A stretch of DNA of 64,000 nucleotides, taken from contig NC_077223.1 in assembly GCF_024763615.1 (NCBI RefSeq), positions 24,428,001 through 24,492,000 of the forward strand. The letters run 5' to 3'. The notes beneath the pieces are model-generated. The model did no database searches. It saw only the letters and a list, made by a program, of their open reading frames with translations, and was not told the DNA's origin. The DNA is from Phlebotomus papatasi (Eukaryota > Arthropoda > Insecta > Diptera > Psychodidae). Position 1 is the first letter of the stretch. The number at the start of each line of letters is the position of its first letter. The position numbers and the translations under genes were made by a program. Below, piece by piece: positions 44,818 to 54,953 of this stretch.

Positions 44818-45774
44818 TAGGGGGAACTGGGGCAGTAGTAATCTGGGGTAGTTGTAAACACTGTGATTTTTTTCATTAATTTTAAGACTCCAGAGGATAA
44901 AACCCATAAGCATTCATAGATACCATGGGGATGTATGTCCACAGATAAATTGGTCAATAAAATCCTAATATACTTTAAAAATAAAAATCATTTTCCTGAA
45001 AATGTTGATATTTCGATTATTTTGGTCATTTGGATTTCCACCTGGAAATTAAAAATTGTGTAAAATAATCGAAATGTAGCAATACCAGTTCTTTCCTACA
45101 TCTTTTAGGATTATATTTATGGATTTACTAGACAAATTGAGATTCTCATTATTTCAAAAGAATTAATAATTGGTCAGAAAACAGCATTTGGGGTAGATGT
45201 AACCAGGCAATTTCAATTTCACAAAATGAGTAGGTAAAAGAGCGGGAAATTACCTTCATGCGAAATATATATAATTCATAGATTACGAAAAACATTGGTG
45301 GCGCTGTGTTCAATAAAAAGTCACATGATGTCAAAATATGGGGAAAATCCATTGAAAAATGTCTTTGATATGCATGCTTTTAGTTTTTTTGCTATTTTAA
45401 TTATTCTTTGTAAAAAGTGTCGTGATTTTTTGAAAAATATACAGTCTTTATATATCTCTTAAGTAATTAAAATAATCGAAAGTGGTGCAAAGTTAATTTC
45501 AAGGGTGGGAAAAAAGGTGTTTACTTCCTCCCCAGAAAGTGGTTACTTCTACCCCAGGTATTTTGTGAAAAGAGAAAAATGCACAGGGACACAAATTTTA
45601 TTTTTATGGAAAACTCAATTGTTTTCCAGCATCCGCATTACCCTCGACGAATTGCCTATACCCAAGGGTAAAACATGAGCTAAGAAATATTTTCCAAAAA
45701 ATCACGGTGTCCTTGGAAAATCACCTCAAATTCGCATGTATCGAAAATGATTACATGTGCCCCAGTCTCCCCTA
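44818..45774. mobile_element. Family F element, 0.96 kb
   Basis: TA-flanked. Left TAGGGGGAACTGGGGCAGTA and GTAATCTGGGGTAG; right GATTACATGTGCCCCAGTCT and CCCCTA. Subterminal GTTACTTCTACCCCAG and GGGGTAGATGTAACC repeats occur internally. No transposase domain seen. A 222-bp relative lies at 57577-57798. Confidence 0.85.
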
Positions 45775-47589
45775 AGTCAGGAGAGATGGAAAAGTTTTGT
45801 GTCGTACTCTCCATGTGCATTATTCAAAATTATATTTGATGTTTTTTCATCTATTCTTGCTATTTTTGGAACATACAAAAACACAAACTGGAATAAGGAA
45901 AAAAATGGGAACACACCTGTTTCCAAGCTGAAGAATACACATATTTTTCCTTATTATCCACCCCCGTGGTTGGACTCATCCTCTTTTAAAACCTAAAGCT
46001 CATACACATTCCCCAAAGCCTATAACAAAAAAAAAAGATGGAAGTAAAATAAGACTTTTTCAGGGGTTCAGTCACTTTATTGAGGCTACGCACTGTTTAG
46101 GGATATAATAGAAATTGATATTGAGCTTTATTTTTGCCCACAGGTATTTTGCATGAGTAAATATAGCCCAACATCTTGTACAAAATTGAAAAGCATTGAG
46201 GCAAAAAATTAAGGCCTGAAATTTAATTTCCCAATTAGTGGAGGGTGAAGTTTAATAGCCAAGCCGAGAACTTTCAATGGTCATCTAAGGTGCTTCTGGA
46301 GGGTTGAGGGGTAAATTTATAAAATACTTTAGCTAATTGCAATGCCACAAGGAAACCACATTATTTCCATATTTTATTAGTATTTGCATTTGGGAATTTA
46401 ATAACATTGAGCTTTTGAGTTTTTTCCTAATTGAATATTTGTGTAAGGGGGCACTTTTGAAAGTTTTGCGATGGACGATGAGGCATTCAATAACTGTAAA
46501 GTTATAAAGCTTCAACAAATAACTCCATGGAAGAAAAGGATGAGGAAAATATTTAAAATTGAAAATTTGGTATTCTTCTCAGGGCCTCGCGATTGGGGCT
46601 TCGGAGTTGAAGCCATTTTTTATTTCACTCCTCCATCTCGCTTACTCTTATAGAAAAGTGCTAAATTTTTAAACGTTAGGGCTTGCAGTTTAAAAACTAT
46701 GGTTCTTATCAAAATATGGTTTTGACTTATCAAAAGTGGATCTAATAAGCCATCATTATGCAAAATATAATAAAAGTCTGAGGTCTTGTTTAGGCTGTGG
46801 TACTCGTTCCGAAAAAAATGCGTATCAACACACAGCATATTTGAGTGTATACTTCAATATTACGCAATTGAATCAACCATTGCGTTCAATTTGAGTTATA
46901 TTGTGTTCATTAATTGCTCTTAATGATAATGATTTAAAGAATTAATACTTATAAGATTAATTTGAGCACATTTCGTCACAATTTTTACATTTTTGCCATT
47001 TACTTTTGTATGAAACCCAGTAAATAATCAGAAGTGGAATTATTTTGGAATGTCCATGGAATTTCCATAGGAATGTTCTTCTATTATATTAATTTGAAAA
47101 ACAAATTTTTTTCGTGAAATATCATTTCCAATAGAAATTTAACATTAATTCTTCTTTTTAATTAGAAGATAAAATGCAATACGAATTATTTTGTGCTTGA
47201 GATATTGCATGAATCTTGAAATATTTAAGAATACATCTCCTTTTTTTGTTTTTTTAAGCAATTAATGTAAAGTTCCCTTTATGTTTGGGAGGATTGTCTA
47301 AAAGGCAATGAAGGAAATTTTAAGAAAGATATTTTTTTCTAAAAATCAATAAATTTTGAAATAAAAATTGTTTTCAAAATTCTTTCAGTTAATTTGTAGT
47401 TATACTCACCTGTTAACAATATGGTTTTATGATTCTTAATAAATTTATTATGCGTTGTGCTGACTAACGCTAAGTTGAATTTTTTAAAGAAGTCTCAAAA
47501 ATTCAAATGCCAACGACAAAATTTTGATTTGATTTTGTGTAAATTGAATCAATATTGCAAAACCTAAAACTTTGAGCAATAAAAAATAT
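45775..47589. other. Non-repetitive AT-rich stretch, no gene seen
   Basis: Open frames up to 79 codons without domains. No element boundaries recognised. Confidence 0.4.
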
Positions 47590-48410
47590 CTAAATATATT
47601 TCCATTTAAGCAGAAATGGAAAATTAAGTCTGATTTCAAAGTCTGGAAAATATTAAAAAAGAAAAAAAGCATTTCAGTGTTTTTATATATTTATATTTTA
47701 ATAAAATACATTTTTTCTTTAAAACAAAAGTGGATCACATTTTTCAATTTCTTCACATTATGTCTTTTTTCTTAAAGTGAATCAATTTCTATTTATCCAG
47801 AAATCGAAAATTCAGTGCGTTTTTAACGATTTTGACAAATATAAAAAAAAATAATTTAGAAAAAGCATTTTAGTTGTCTTATATTTTTATGTTTTCATAT
47901 ACTATAATTATTTTATAATTTCTTATAAAATAATGAAACACATTTAAATTTCTTTTCATTGTGTCTTTTTTTCCTTAAAGTGGATCAATTTTTATTAATG
48001 GGGAAATGGAAAACTTAAACTACTTTTAACTGGTTTTGAAAATAATAAAAAAATATATATAAAGCATTTTGGTGTTCTTATATTTTTATTATACATTTTA
48101 GTCATTTCTTAATAAAATATTGTTAGCACTAGCTTCTCCCCAACGGTTAAACCCCCCGTTGGTATTTGAATTTGACATCATAGATGTCTCTCGGAGCGGC
48201 GCCGATTTCTCCTAAGAGTGTTCCTAGTGTTAGCCTGTGAGTTACCCCTACGGATCGTCGTAGTGTATAGATCGTTAGGAGGAACGCTGAGGGTTCTGGA
48301 GAAATCTCTGGCGGCCAAGGCGCTCATCCACGCGATTGCATTGAGGGCTCCGCCCTTACAGATTCCCTGACGGTTCTAACAATATGTCTTTTTCTGCAAA
48401 AAAACAATGG
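47590..48410. repeat. About 197-bp tandem repeat, three units, interrupted
   Basis: The anchor GCATTT...GTG/TGTTCTTATA recurs at about 47669, 47865 and 48064, giving periods of 196 and 199. Other shared blocks are CAGAAAT.GAAAA and TTATGTCTTTTTTC..AAAGTG.ATCAA. The third unit is interrupted by the solo LTR at 48121-48381 and resumes with ATATGTCTTTTTC. AT-rich, non-coding. Confidence 0.75.
48121..48381. mobile_element. Solo LTR, 261 bp
   Basis: GC-rich block with ends TGTTAG and CTAACA (5'-TG...CA-3' with a 6-bp inverted repeat), flanked by ATAT at 48117-48120 and 48382-48385. It interrupts an AT-rich tandem unit that continues on the other side. No internal retroviral-type genes are nearby, as expected after LTR-LTR recombination. 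Orientation and superfamily cannot be told. Confidence 0.75.
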
Positions 48411-48453
48411 AACATATATACATATATAGACATGTATTTACATTAATTTGTAC

Positions 48454-48540
48454 TATAGTCAAGTGTGCTAAGCTAATCCGGGCGCTTCGCTATCTGGATC
48501 GTTTATGCCTAATCCACTTAAAATAATATTTTTATTTTTA
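48454..48540. mobile_element. Fragment of the CAGT-ended MITE family of 12248
   Basis: AGTCAAGTGTGCTAAG, then TAATCCGGGCGCTTCGCTAT and GGATCGTTTATG match the left end at 12248-12330 almost base for base, with a 5-bp insertion. The right end is missing. Confidence 0.75.
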
Positions 48541-48767
48541 TTTCCGTAATATACTCACTACAGTAACATGATAATATAACAATAATTCACGGAAAGCTCT
48601 ATCTCGTGAGTTCAAGCATACGCAAAGCTGGGAGGATTTACCATTTCATTTTTCTTTAAATTCTTTTATACGTAATAAGGTCAATAAAATACATAAAGCA
48701 AGTATAAAAATTATTAATCAGAATGGGCCACCGGTGTTCGATTTTTCTTTACTATAGACAACAAACT

Positions 48768-48914
48768 ATTTATTTATTTATAAAGATACATTCGAGATCC
48801 CCTTACATAGAGATAGACTACGTAGTTTTTAGCGTCCACCGCTGTCTTAGCGTTGGTGACCAACCTCCAGAGGAAAACGGTGGACAAGCTCTTTCTCAGG
48901 TTGTATATGCCAAA
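48768..48914 (-). mobile_element. LINE/SINE 3' fragment, copy 2
   Basis: Homologous to 21311-21472: minus-strand body with GGTTGGTCACCAACGCTAAG and GGACGCTAAAAACTACGTAG, tail of AAATA units (plus-strand TATTTATTTATTTATA at 48768-48782). 5'-truncated. Confidence 0.6.
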
Positions 48915-49032
48915 TAACTCATTAATCTTTAAGAAAGGGTTTACGCAAGCCTCGAAGTAAAAAAAAACCATATTTTTTCTCTTATTTTTTTTTCAAAATA
49001 TTAAAAAAGAAGTATATTAAATTTAAACTCTT

Positions 49033-49440
49033 ACTGCGTTATCACACTTGCACATTAAAATTTTAATATGATTCACATTAATTGTCGCTGGTGAGAGTCC
49101 AAATGTGTAATTTGTGTGTTTGAATCATTTTATATTCAAAATTTGATCTATTTGTTGATAAAAAGGTAGACTTGGCCCGCAAAATTTCATATAAATTGAT
49201 TTATAGCATTAATGTGAAAAATTAATGCGATTTTCTCTTTAATTTTTTAATGTGAAAAATATTTATGCTTTAGGTAAATTTAAACTTACTTTTGCAGGCC
49301 AAGTCCACTTCTTTATCAATAAATAGAAACGCCCCAAATATCAAGTGACTCAAAGACTCAAATAACATATTTGGACGCTCACAAGCGACAATTAATGTGA
49401 ATCACATTAAAATTTTAATGTGCAAGTGTGATAATGCCGT
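49033..49440. mobile_element. Foldback MITE with TTATCACACTTGCACATT ends
   Basis: About 400 bp. The arms TTATCACACTTGCACATTAA and AATTTTAAT.TGATTCACATTAATTGTCGC are inverted on the right. Inner arms GTAGACTTGGCC / GGCCAAGTCCAC also pair. TA lies outside both ends. One copy in the window. Confidence 0.85.
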
Positions 49441-49649
49441 TAGGCATGAAAAAGGACATTAATTGCACATACTTAATAAAATGAAATTTATTAATAAAAA
49501 AGAGATGGCAAAGCGTCCCAGCTTTGCAGAATGCTCGAACTCACGAGATAGAGTTCACGGTGAATTAGCTTTTTGCATAATCTTTTGGAATCACTGATCT
49601 ACTAGAGATTAAATTGATTCATAAATCACAAGAGCATTTGAAAATCAAA

Positions 49650-50330
49650 AAATTGGTTCTTAATCCATTCATTACTGATGAAGATAGATGCAGCCGGGTT
49701 CTAATTTGCAATACTTTTCTAAAAAATCAAAATTTAAGCAAAAAGAAAAATGAGCCTTCCAAAGTGGTTGGCCTTTGACCTTCAATAATTCCAAATGGCG
49801 AATTTTCCGGTCATAGGTATGTTTGGGGGAAATATTCGCCTGGACCAGCTCTAAAACATATACAAAAATATTTGAAAAAGCTTGGGCCAATTTTGAGAAA
49901 AACCGGAAAAGCATTATTTTTAGGGAATTTTAATTATTGGGGATGTAAAATTATTCAAAAATCGGTACTTAACCGGTTTATTACCGATAAAGACCGATGC
50001 AGCCGGGTTCGAAATTGCAATACCTTTCCAAAAAATCCAAATTTAACCAAATCTGTTCAAAAATGAGACTTCCAAAGTGGTTGACCTTTGAGAGCTCTGC
50101 CTTATATTCCTTTTCACAAATTTTTCTGGTGCATATAAAATTATTGTCGAATTAAATTTGTCTATAAGTCACCACAAAACCATTTTCATGAAAATTGTTC
50201 AAGAGGGTTTCAAAATATCATTAACCTCTTAATTAGTTAATTGACCAAATCGGGTGAAAATTAGGCTTTTGACCTTGAATAATTCAAGATGGCGAATTTT
50301 CCGGTGATAGGTGTCTAAGAACGAAATGTT
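49650..50330. repeat. About 310-bp direct repeat with GCAGCCGGGTTC
   Basis: The block GATGCAGCCGGGTTC.AA.TTGCAATAC.TTTC followed by CTTCCAAAGTGGTTG.CCTTTGA appears near 49690 and again near 49995. A third partial copy (TTGACCTTGAATAATTCAAG, ATGGCGAATTTTCCGGTGAT) is near 50270 and matches 49778-49818 of the first unit. Function unknown; possibly a decayed satellite or transposon. Confidence 0.6.
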
Positions 50331-50604
50331 CAGCTAGACTAGGGTAAATGTCCTAATTCAAAATCATTTGCAGACGCTTTAACTTTGACAGAAGATTCAA
50401 CACATTAAGAGTTCATATTTTTTCTGAAGAAAATTACATAAATTTGCTCCATGACTCTTCTAGAACGTTACTGTTAGTGAAAATTCTTTAGATATAATTT
50501 GAAAACTTCTTAAATACAAGAAAAATACACGAGTGTAAAATGCTTCTATTGGAAATATATTAATCCAAATGGAGACAAGGGAAAGTTTCTAATTGGAGAC
50601 AAAT

Positions 50605-50681
50605 GAGACGCTCAGTGCAAAAGTGGACCGTTTTAATACGGAAATGCATACAAAGGAGACCACTCTTGCTCTGAGCGTCTC
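50605..50681. mobile_element. 77-bp mini insertion with TIRs and a 4-bp duplication
   Basis: Perfect inverted ends GAGACGCTCA / TGAGCGTCTC (extended by G.GCAA) flanked by AAAT on both sides (50601-50604, 50682-50685). The other family I copy at 63.8 kb has the uninterrupted sequence, confirming that this is an insertion. Too short to code for anything. Confidence 0.85.
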
Positions 50682-50683
50682 AA

Positions 50684-50761
50684 ATAGTGTAAGTGGAACC
50701 GCAACGAAAGGCTTCCAAAACCTTGTTGAGTTGCTCTTGAGTCCAGGATTTGTTCTTATTC
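50684..50761 (-). pseudogene. psq-type HTH relic, truncated by the mini insertion
   Basis: Minus-strand frame NKNKSWTQEQLNKVLEAFRC followed by GSTYTI and a stop created at the junction with the 77-bp insertion. WT.EQL.K.LEAFR.G is the first-helix pattern of pipsqueak/pogo helix-turn-helix domains. The rest of the transposase is absent. Confidence 0.5.
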
Positions 50762-51282
50762 CCGATCTTTTCTCCTTTCCCATCAACAACAATAGGAAAA
50801 TCTCTCCAAAAAAATCGTATTTCCGGGATCTCCTATTGAAGCATTTGCAGACACTTCAGAAAAACCCTTTTTGTTCACGAAATAGGTAATTATTTGATTT
50901 GAAAACTTCACGTACCGTTAACAATAAAGATTAGCATTAAATTTAACTAAAATTAGCCAGAAATGTGACATTAAATGTTAAACAACACCAATAAACAACA
51001 TTTACCTAATTGTGTTTTTCATTGGTCGATCGATGAAAAATTCGATGGTGAAAAGGTACACTTTTCATTTTTTTGAGAAATTAATAAATTAAAATTTGTG
51101 AATATGAATGGGTATTTTGCTTTATTTGGAGCAAAATTAACTAAATAATAAATCTCTGGTATAGAAAATACATAAATATAATAATTTAATGCTATATTTA
51201 TCGTAAAAACAATGATGTTTCCATTTGGAGTAGCGAAAAATTTCCATTTGGAGCAGGTTTTGAATTAGCTTAATTTACCCTA

Positions 51283-52439
51283 CCTGCAAAACATATCCAA
51301 AACTGAAAGAAATCGTAAGGGCCAATTTAAAAAATCCTATGAAAAAATTTCACTGCCCGCCCATACCGACAAGAATTTTTAAAAGCTCTATTTTCCAAAG
51401 ATTTATTTCGAAGGAATTGAAACTCTGGGAATTTATTCTTTTTACGTTATACAATTATTCAAACAGATTTTATTTTTTAATTCAAAGACCCACGTAACTC
51501 ATTAAAAGGTTAAATTAATTGAGTATTCAATTGCGATTAAATTGCGATTATTTTACATATATATTTAAATTAAAGTTAAATAAAAAATTAGTGAAAATTT
51601 GATTTTTTGGTTAAAAATACCTGTACTGTTATTAACGTCAATTTGGAATTTATATGATTTTTTCTTCGAGTTTTAAGTGTTAAAATACTAAGAAAAAGAA
51701 AATTATGTTTTCTTCACGAGAGAGAAAATGTCTTTTTTAGTAAATTTTCAATAATTTTTTACAACATTGGAAAAATGTCCTATGGATGTGTCTTATGACT
51801 CTGCGGACAAAAAATTTATTGGGATTTCGTGGAATTCTCCCGCCTATGAAGTGATTCTGCGAAATATCGCTATTTCTCTATTGTTTATAGATTTCTCACA
51901 ATTTCCTTAGGTTCACTAGGTTCTATGAACACTGATTAATAGAAATTTGGATAATTTGGTTCACCATATAGTTGTATTTCACAGAATTTGAGGATTTTAA
52001 CACTATTTTGCACTACATTACTTACCCGTGGAATGACACCTTTCGGGAGTCTCTTTCTGTCGCTCCGCACACTATGCATCGCATTTTTCATCACACTGAT
52101 TAAGATTTTACCAAATTTACACTTTATTTTGCGATTATAAAACAAATTTTCGCTTAAAAATTCCGCGACGGCTTGCTTTCATGCACACACATACACACAC
52201 TCATGAAAGGACCGCGAAGCATTTCGACTTTCCGAAGCATGTCGGCGCTGCTACCGCCACAAATCAGAATTTCGGAAGAGCTTCATTTAGCTCCATATAA
52301 AATGAACAGAACACCGAGGCCCTGATTCTTCTATTTACAGTTTATGGGAAACTTTATCTTTTATATTTTGTCTTTCATATATTTTGCAAAAGTATTTCTA
52401 CGAATACAGTAATAAAATTTCTAATTTAATTAAATTAGA
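51283..52439. other. Non-repetitive stretch, no gene seen
   Basis: Ordinary AT-rich DNA with a short CA-rich tract (CACACACATACACACACTC) near 52184-52202. No domain-bearing frame. Confidence 0.4.
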
Positions 52440-52592
52440 ATAACGTGCTATGCACAATAAATTTTGTTTTGTAAATGTGTTTTTGACATTTCAGTGAGAG
52501 TGAATGAAATCTATATAGAGTCGTCTCGCTCACTCTTATAGAAAATTTCGATAACATATTTACAAACAAACGTTTTTGAGTATTAGGTATTA
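52440..52592. mobile_element. MITE family G copy, diverged
   Basis: GCACAATAAATTTTGTTTTG and TAAATGTGTTTTTGACATTTC on the left, CATATTTACAAACAAACG on the right, with a central AAATCTATATAGAG. This matches family G in outline and length. Confidence 0.65.
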
Positions 52593-52879
52593 AGACCTCT
52601 ACACATTTGGGAGTAATTTTTGTCAAAAATTCTATTTTTGACAGAATTTTGACGTTTCCACCTATAAAGGTGTCTACACATTGAGCACAATTTTCGTCAA
52701 AAATTGCTTTTTTGAAGGAAATTGGCTGCAGTGCTGTAGGCAGAAACGTCAAAATTCTGTCAAAAATGCAATTTTTGACAAAAATTGCTCCCAATGTGTA
52801 GAGGCCTTAACGCTGCAGGAAATTTGCTTCAAAAAAGCGATTTTTGACGAAAAATGCTTCCAATGTGTATTGGCCATTA
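52591..52879. mobile_element. MITE family D, outer copy (self-nested)
   Basis: Left half TAAGACCTCTACACATTTGG...GACGTTTCCACC, right half CGCTGCAGGAAATTTGC...CAATGTGTATTGGCCATTA. The two halves join at the centre seen in the intact copy at 28339-28564 once the inner element 52665-52809 is removed. Confidence 0.8.
52665..52809. mobile_element. MITE family D, inner copy
   Basis: TA-flanked. TAAAGGTGTCTACACATTGA on the left, CAATGTGTAGAGGCCTTA on the right, and GCTGCAGTGCTGTAGGCAG at its centre. It sits inside another member of its own family. Confidence 0.85.
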
Positions 52880-52972
52880 TGCAGTTCACGCAGTAGTTTT
52901 TGTTTTGTAAAGATATTTTCGAAATTACCTATGACAGTGAGCGAGATAGGTAGATCTAGTTTCGCTTTATGC
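52878..52972. mobile_element. Left part of a family G MITE
   Basis: ATGCAGTTCACGCAGTAG, TTTTTGTTTTGTAAAGATAT and GAGCGAGATAGGTAGATCTA follow the family G order. It is broken off by the SINE at 52973. Confidence 0.6.
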
Positions 52973-53430
52973 AGCGCCTCGAGTGGGTCAGTTGATAGAG
53001 CAGTGGCTCTGTGACTGCGAGGTCGTGGGTTCGGAGCTGAGCGGCAGCAGAAAAAAGATTTCTCATGCCATATCGGCTTCGAGTTCGTCCAGTGAATGAA
53101 TGAATAGTAATGTCAATGGTGCATATTGGCAAAAAAGTGAACCGCCTAAACAATAGAGGCTGGTACGAAAACGAGTTTCGATATGAAAGCGGTACTTCAG
53201 TTGATACAAGTATTCGCTGTCACTGATCCCAACACACACCGAGAAGGGATGCTGTGATATAGTAACGGCACTGATTGTCCACACAGAGCTGCGATATAGA
53301 GCGGCTACCCGTATCGGGGGATAAGAGAGAATAGGAGTGGGGAAGCATAAGGGGCCCAATGGTGGCCTGGATGCATCGGAATATCCGAAATGGAGAACTG
53401 ACGTCTGGCAAAATCTTATCTTATCTTATC
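52973..53430 (+). mobile_element. tRNA-derived SINE with a 12-bp target duplication
   Basis: Flanked by TTCGCTTTATGC at 52961-52972 and 53431-53442. The head has a pol III A box (TGGGTCAGTTGATAGAGC, about 52985-53002) and B-like box (GGGTTCGGAGCT, about 53028-53039), as in a tRNA gene but without a proper acceptor stem. The tRNA-unrelated body is relatively GC-rich, and the 3' end is iterated TCTTA. About 458 bp and apparently full length. Confidence 0.85.
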
Positions 53431-53436
53431 TTCGCT

Positions 53437-53486
53437 TTATGCCTAACTCACAATAACTTTTGTTTGAAAACATGTTTTTGACATTC
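53437..53486. mobile_element. Family G MITE start, interrupted by a foldback
   Basis: TATGCCTAACTCACAATAAC, then TTTTGTTTGAAAACATGTTT matches a family G left arm. It stops at the foldback 53487-53717; family G-like sequence (AGTGAGAGAGATCTAAATAT, TTATTGTGCGTTGGC) returns at 53765-53825. Confidence 0.6.
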
Positions 53487-53717
53487 TATGGGGACACTTC
53501 CGGTAATCACCAGTGGAAATTTATTTCACCTCAAGAGGAAAAACAAATTTTCTGTCTTGCCCAGAGCTTTCGGTCCGGATGTGGATCTTCTTCAGTGGTT
53601 GACTACTACTGAAGAAGGTCTACATCCGGACCGAAAGCTCTGGGCAAGACAGAAAATTTGTTTTTCTTCTTGAGGTGAAATGAATTTCCACTGGCGATTA
53701 CCGGAAGTGTCCCCATA
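53487..53717. mobile_element. Near-perfect foldback element, 231 bp
   Basis: TA-flanked arms of about 110 bp: TGGGGACACTTCCGGTAATC, AAATTTGTTTTTC.TCTTGAGGTGAAAT and CCGGACCGAAAGCTCTGGGC, matched by their inverses with very few differences and a tiny loop near 53600. Related to the decayed copy at 2153-2330. Its two overlapping frames are mirror images and not genes. Confidence 0.88.
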
Positions 53718-53827
53718 GAATATCCATCACGCCAGCTCATTATCCAACAATGTTTTTGATATTTCAGTAAAAGTGAGAGAGATCTAAATATAAGCATCTC
53801 GCTCAAAATTTATTGTGCGTTGGCTAT

Positions 53828-53977
53828 TATGCCCAACATACAATAACTTTTGTTCGTAAACATGTTTTCAAAATTTCCTATGAGAGAGAGCGAGATAACT
53901 AGATCTCGGTTTCATTCACTATCACTGAAATGTCAAAAGCATGTTTACCAAACAAAAGTCTTTCTGTGTAGCGCATA
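53828..53977. mobile_element. MITE family G copy, intact
   Basis: TA-flanked, 150 bp. Left TGCCCAACATACAATAACTT and TTGTTCGTAAACATG; right CATGTTTACCAAACAAAAGT and CTGTGTAGCGCATA. The core has GAGCGAGATAACTAGATCTC. Confidence 0.85.
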
Positions 53978-54028
53978 AGTGCATTATTGCGTCTCGGATT
54001 TCGGGTGTGAGTTTCGAATGTAACATCA

Positions 54029-54953
54029 TAAGGTGGAATAACCGGCTATCGCCATGTTTAGGAAAAAATTAAATTCATTTAATCATAACTTTTGAATCCT
54101 TGTTACAAGATAAGTCAAATTTGACACAAAGTTACTTAGATGTATTGGCTCTAGATACGTGAAAACAATAATCCTAGAACACAACTCTGGACTACTTAAA
54201 AAACTTATTTTTTATTAATAACGCAAAAATAACCATTTCGTCGCCACTTTTTACCACTTTTCGCCAGTTTTGTAAAATTTATAACCACTTCTCGCCACCC
54301 ACTTGAAAAGAACCACACTCGGTTATTTTAGGCAATGCTATGAAAAGAATACATTCACCATTTCTCTTTCCTTGTGATCACTTTATTATTACTCTCTTTA
54401 AATGATTTTTCTTCACTTTTATTTGAGAAATCAAATTATGGGGCTTTTGCAGAAAGTAAACAATGCAGATTTGACAACTGAGAATGTACGAAATGAAGTT
54501 AGCGTCGCCTATTGAAAAGATATGGCGACAGGTGGTAAAATCAATTCCAGAATATTACCACTTCTCGCCATGCCTCATTTTTATACAAAAATAATATAAA
54601 ATGAAATATTAATTGACTAAATACAAATTTTATGTATTCCACAAGTGTAATTAAATATTCAATAGACAAATTATTTACCCAAATAGGTATTTTTGGCCTG
54701 ATGAAAATTTGACGACACTTAGTACATTTGGTAAGAGATGTTGGATTCGATGCACTTGCTTAAAATATTGCTCTAAAAAGTGATCAAAATCGTGAATTCA
54801 AAACGAATAATTATTATTTTTCGATTCAATGCGTAGAAGCAGAAACAATACAAAAAAATTGCGACTCATTTATTTCATAAATTGCGAAAAATAGCGATTT
54901 CAATGTAAGTGGCGAGAAGTGGGGCACTGGCGAGAACTGGTGATTCCACCCTA
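54029..54953. mobile_element. MITE family A copy 3
   Basis: TA-flanked. Ends AGGTGGAATAACCGGCTATC and the complement of GGGTGGAATCACCAGTTCTC. Iterated ACCACTTYTCGCCA motifs occur at 54250-54300 and 54556-54571. The minus-strand frame conserved in copies 1 and 2 has a stop here. It lacks the family E insertion of copy 1. Confidence 0.92.

Larger units (their letters stand above)
48592..49566. mobile_element. Old inverted-repeat element holding two insertions
   Basis: AATTCACGG..AGCTCTATCTC and GTGAGTTC.AGCAT at 48592-48630 are inverted at 49520-49566 (ATGCTCGAACTCACGAGATA, GAG, TTCAC). AAAGCTGGGA / TCCCAGCTTT extend the arms. Inside lie a LINE/SINE fragment (48768-48914) and a MITE (49033-49440). 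Confidence 0.6.
50340..51282. mobile_element. Pogo-like element family I, copy 1
   Basis: TA-flanked, 943 bp. Left TAGGGTAAATGTCCTAATTC, right complement TAGGGTAAATTAAGCTAATT, both continuing to CAAAACC/CAAAATC. The second copy, in inverse orientation, enters at 63217. It contains a psq-type relic on the minus strand and a 77-bp insertion at 50605-50681. Confidence 0.88.

Noticed and set aside
52984..53045. tRNA-like sequence
   Set aside because: A and B boxes are present, but the acceptor stem does not pair and the copy is bounded by a SINE target duplication; it is the SINE head.
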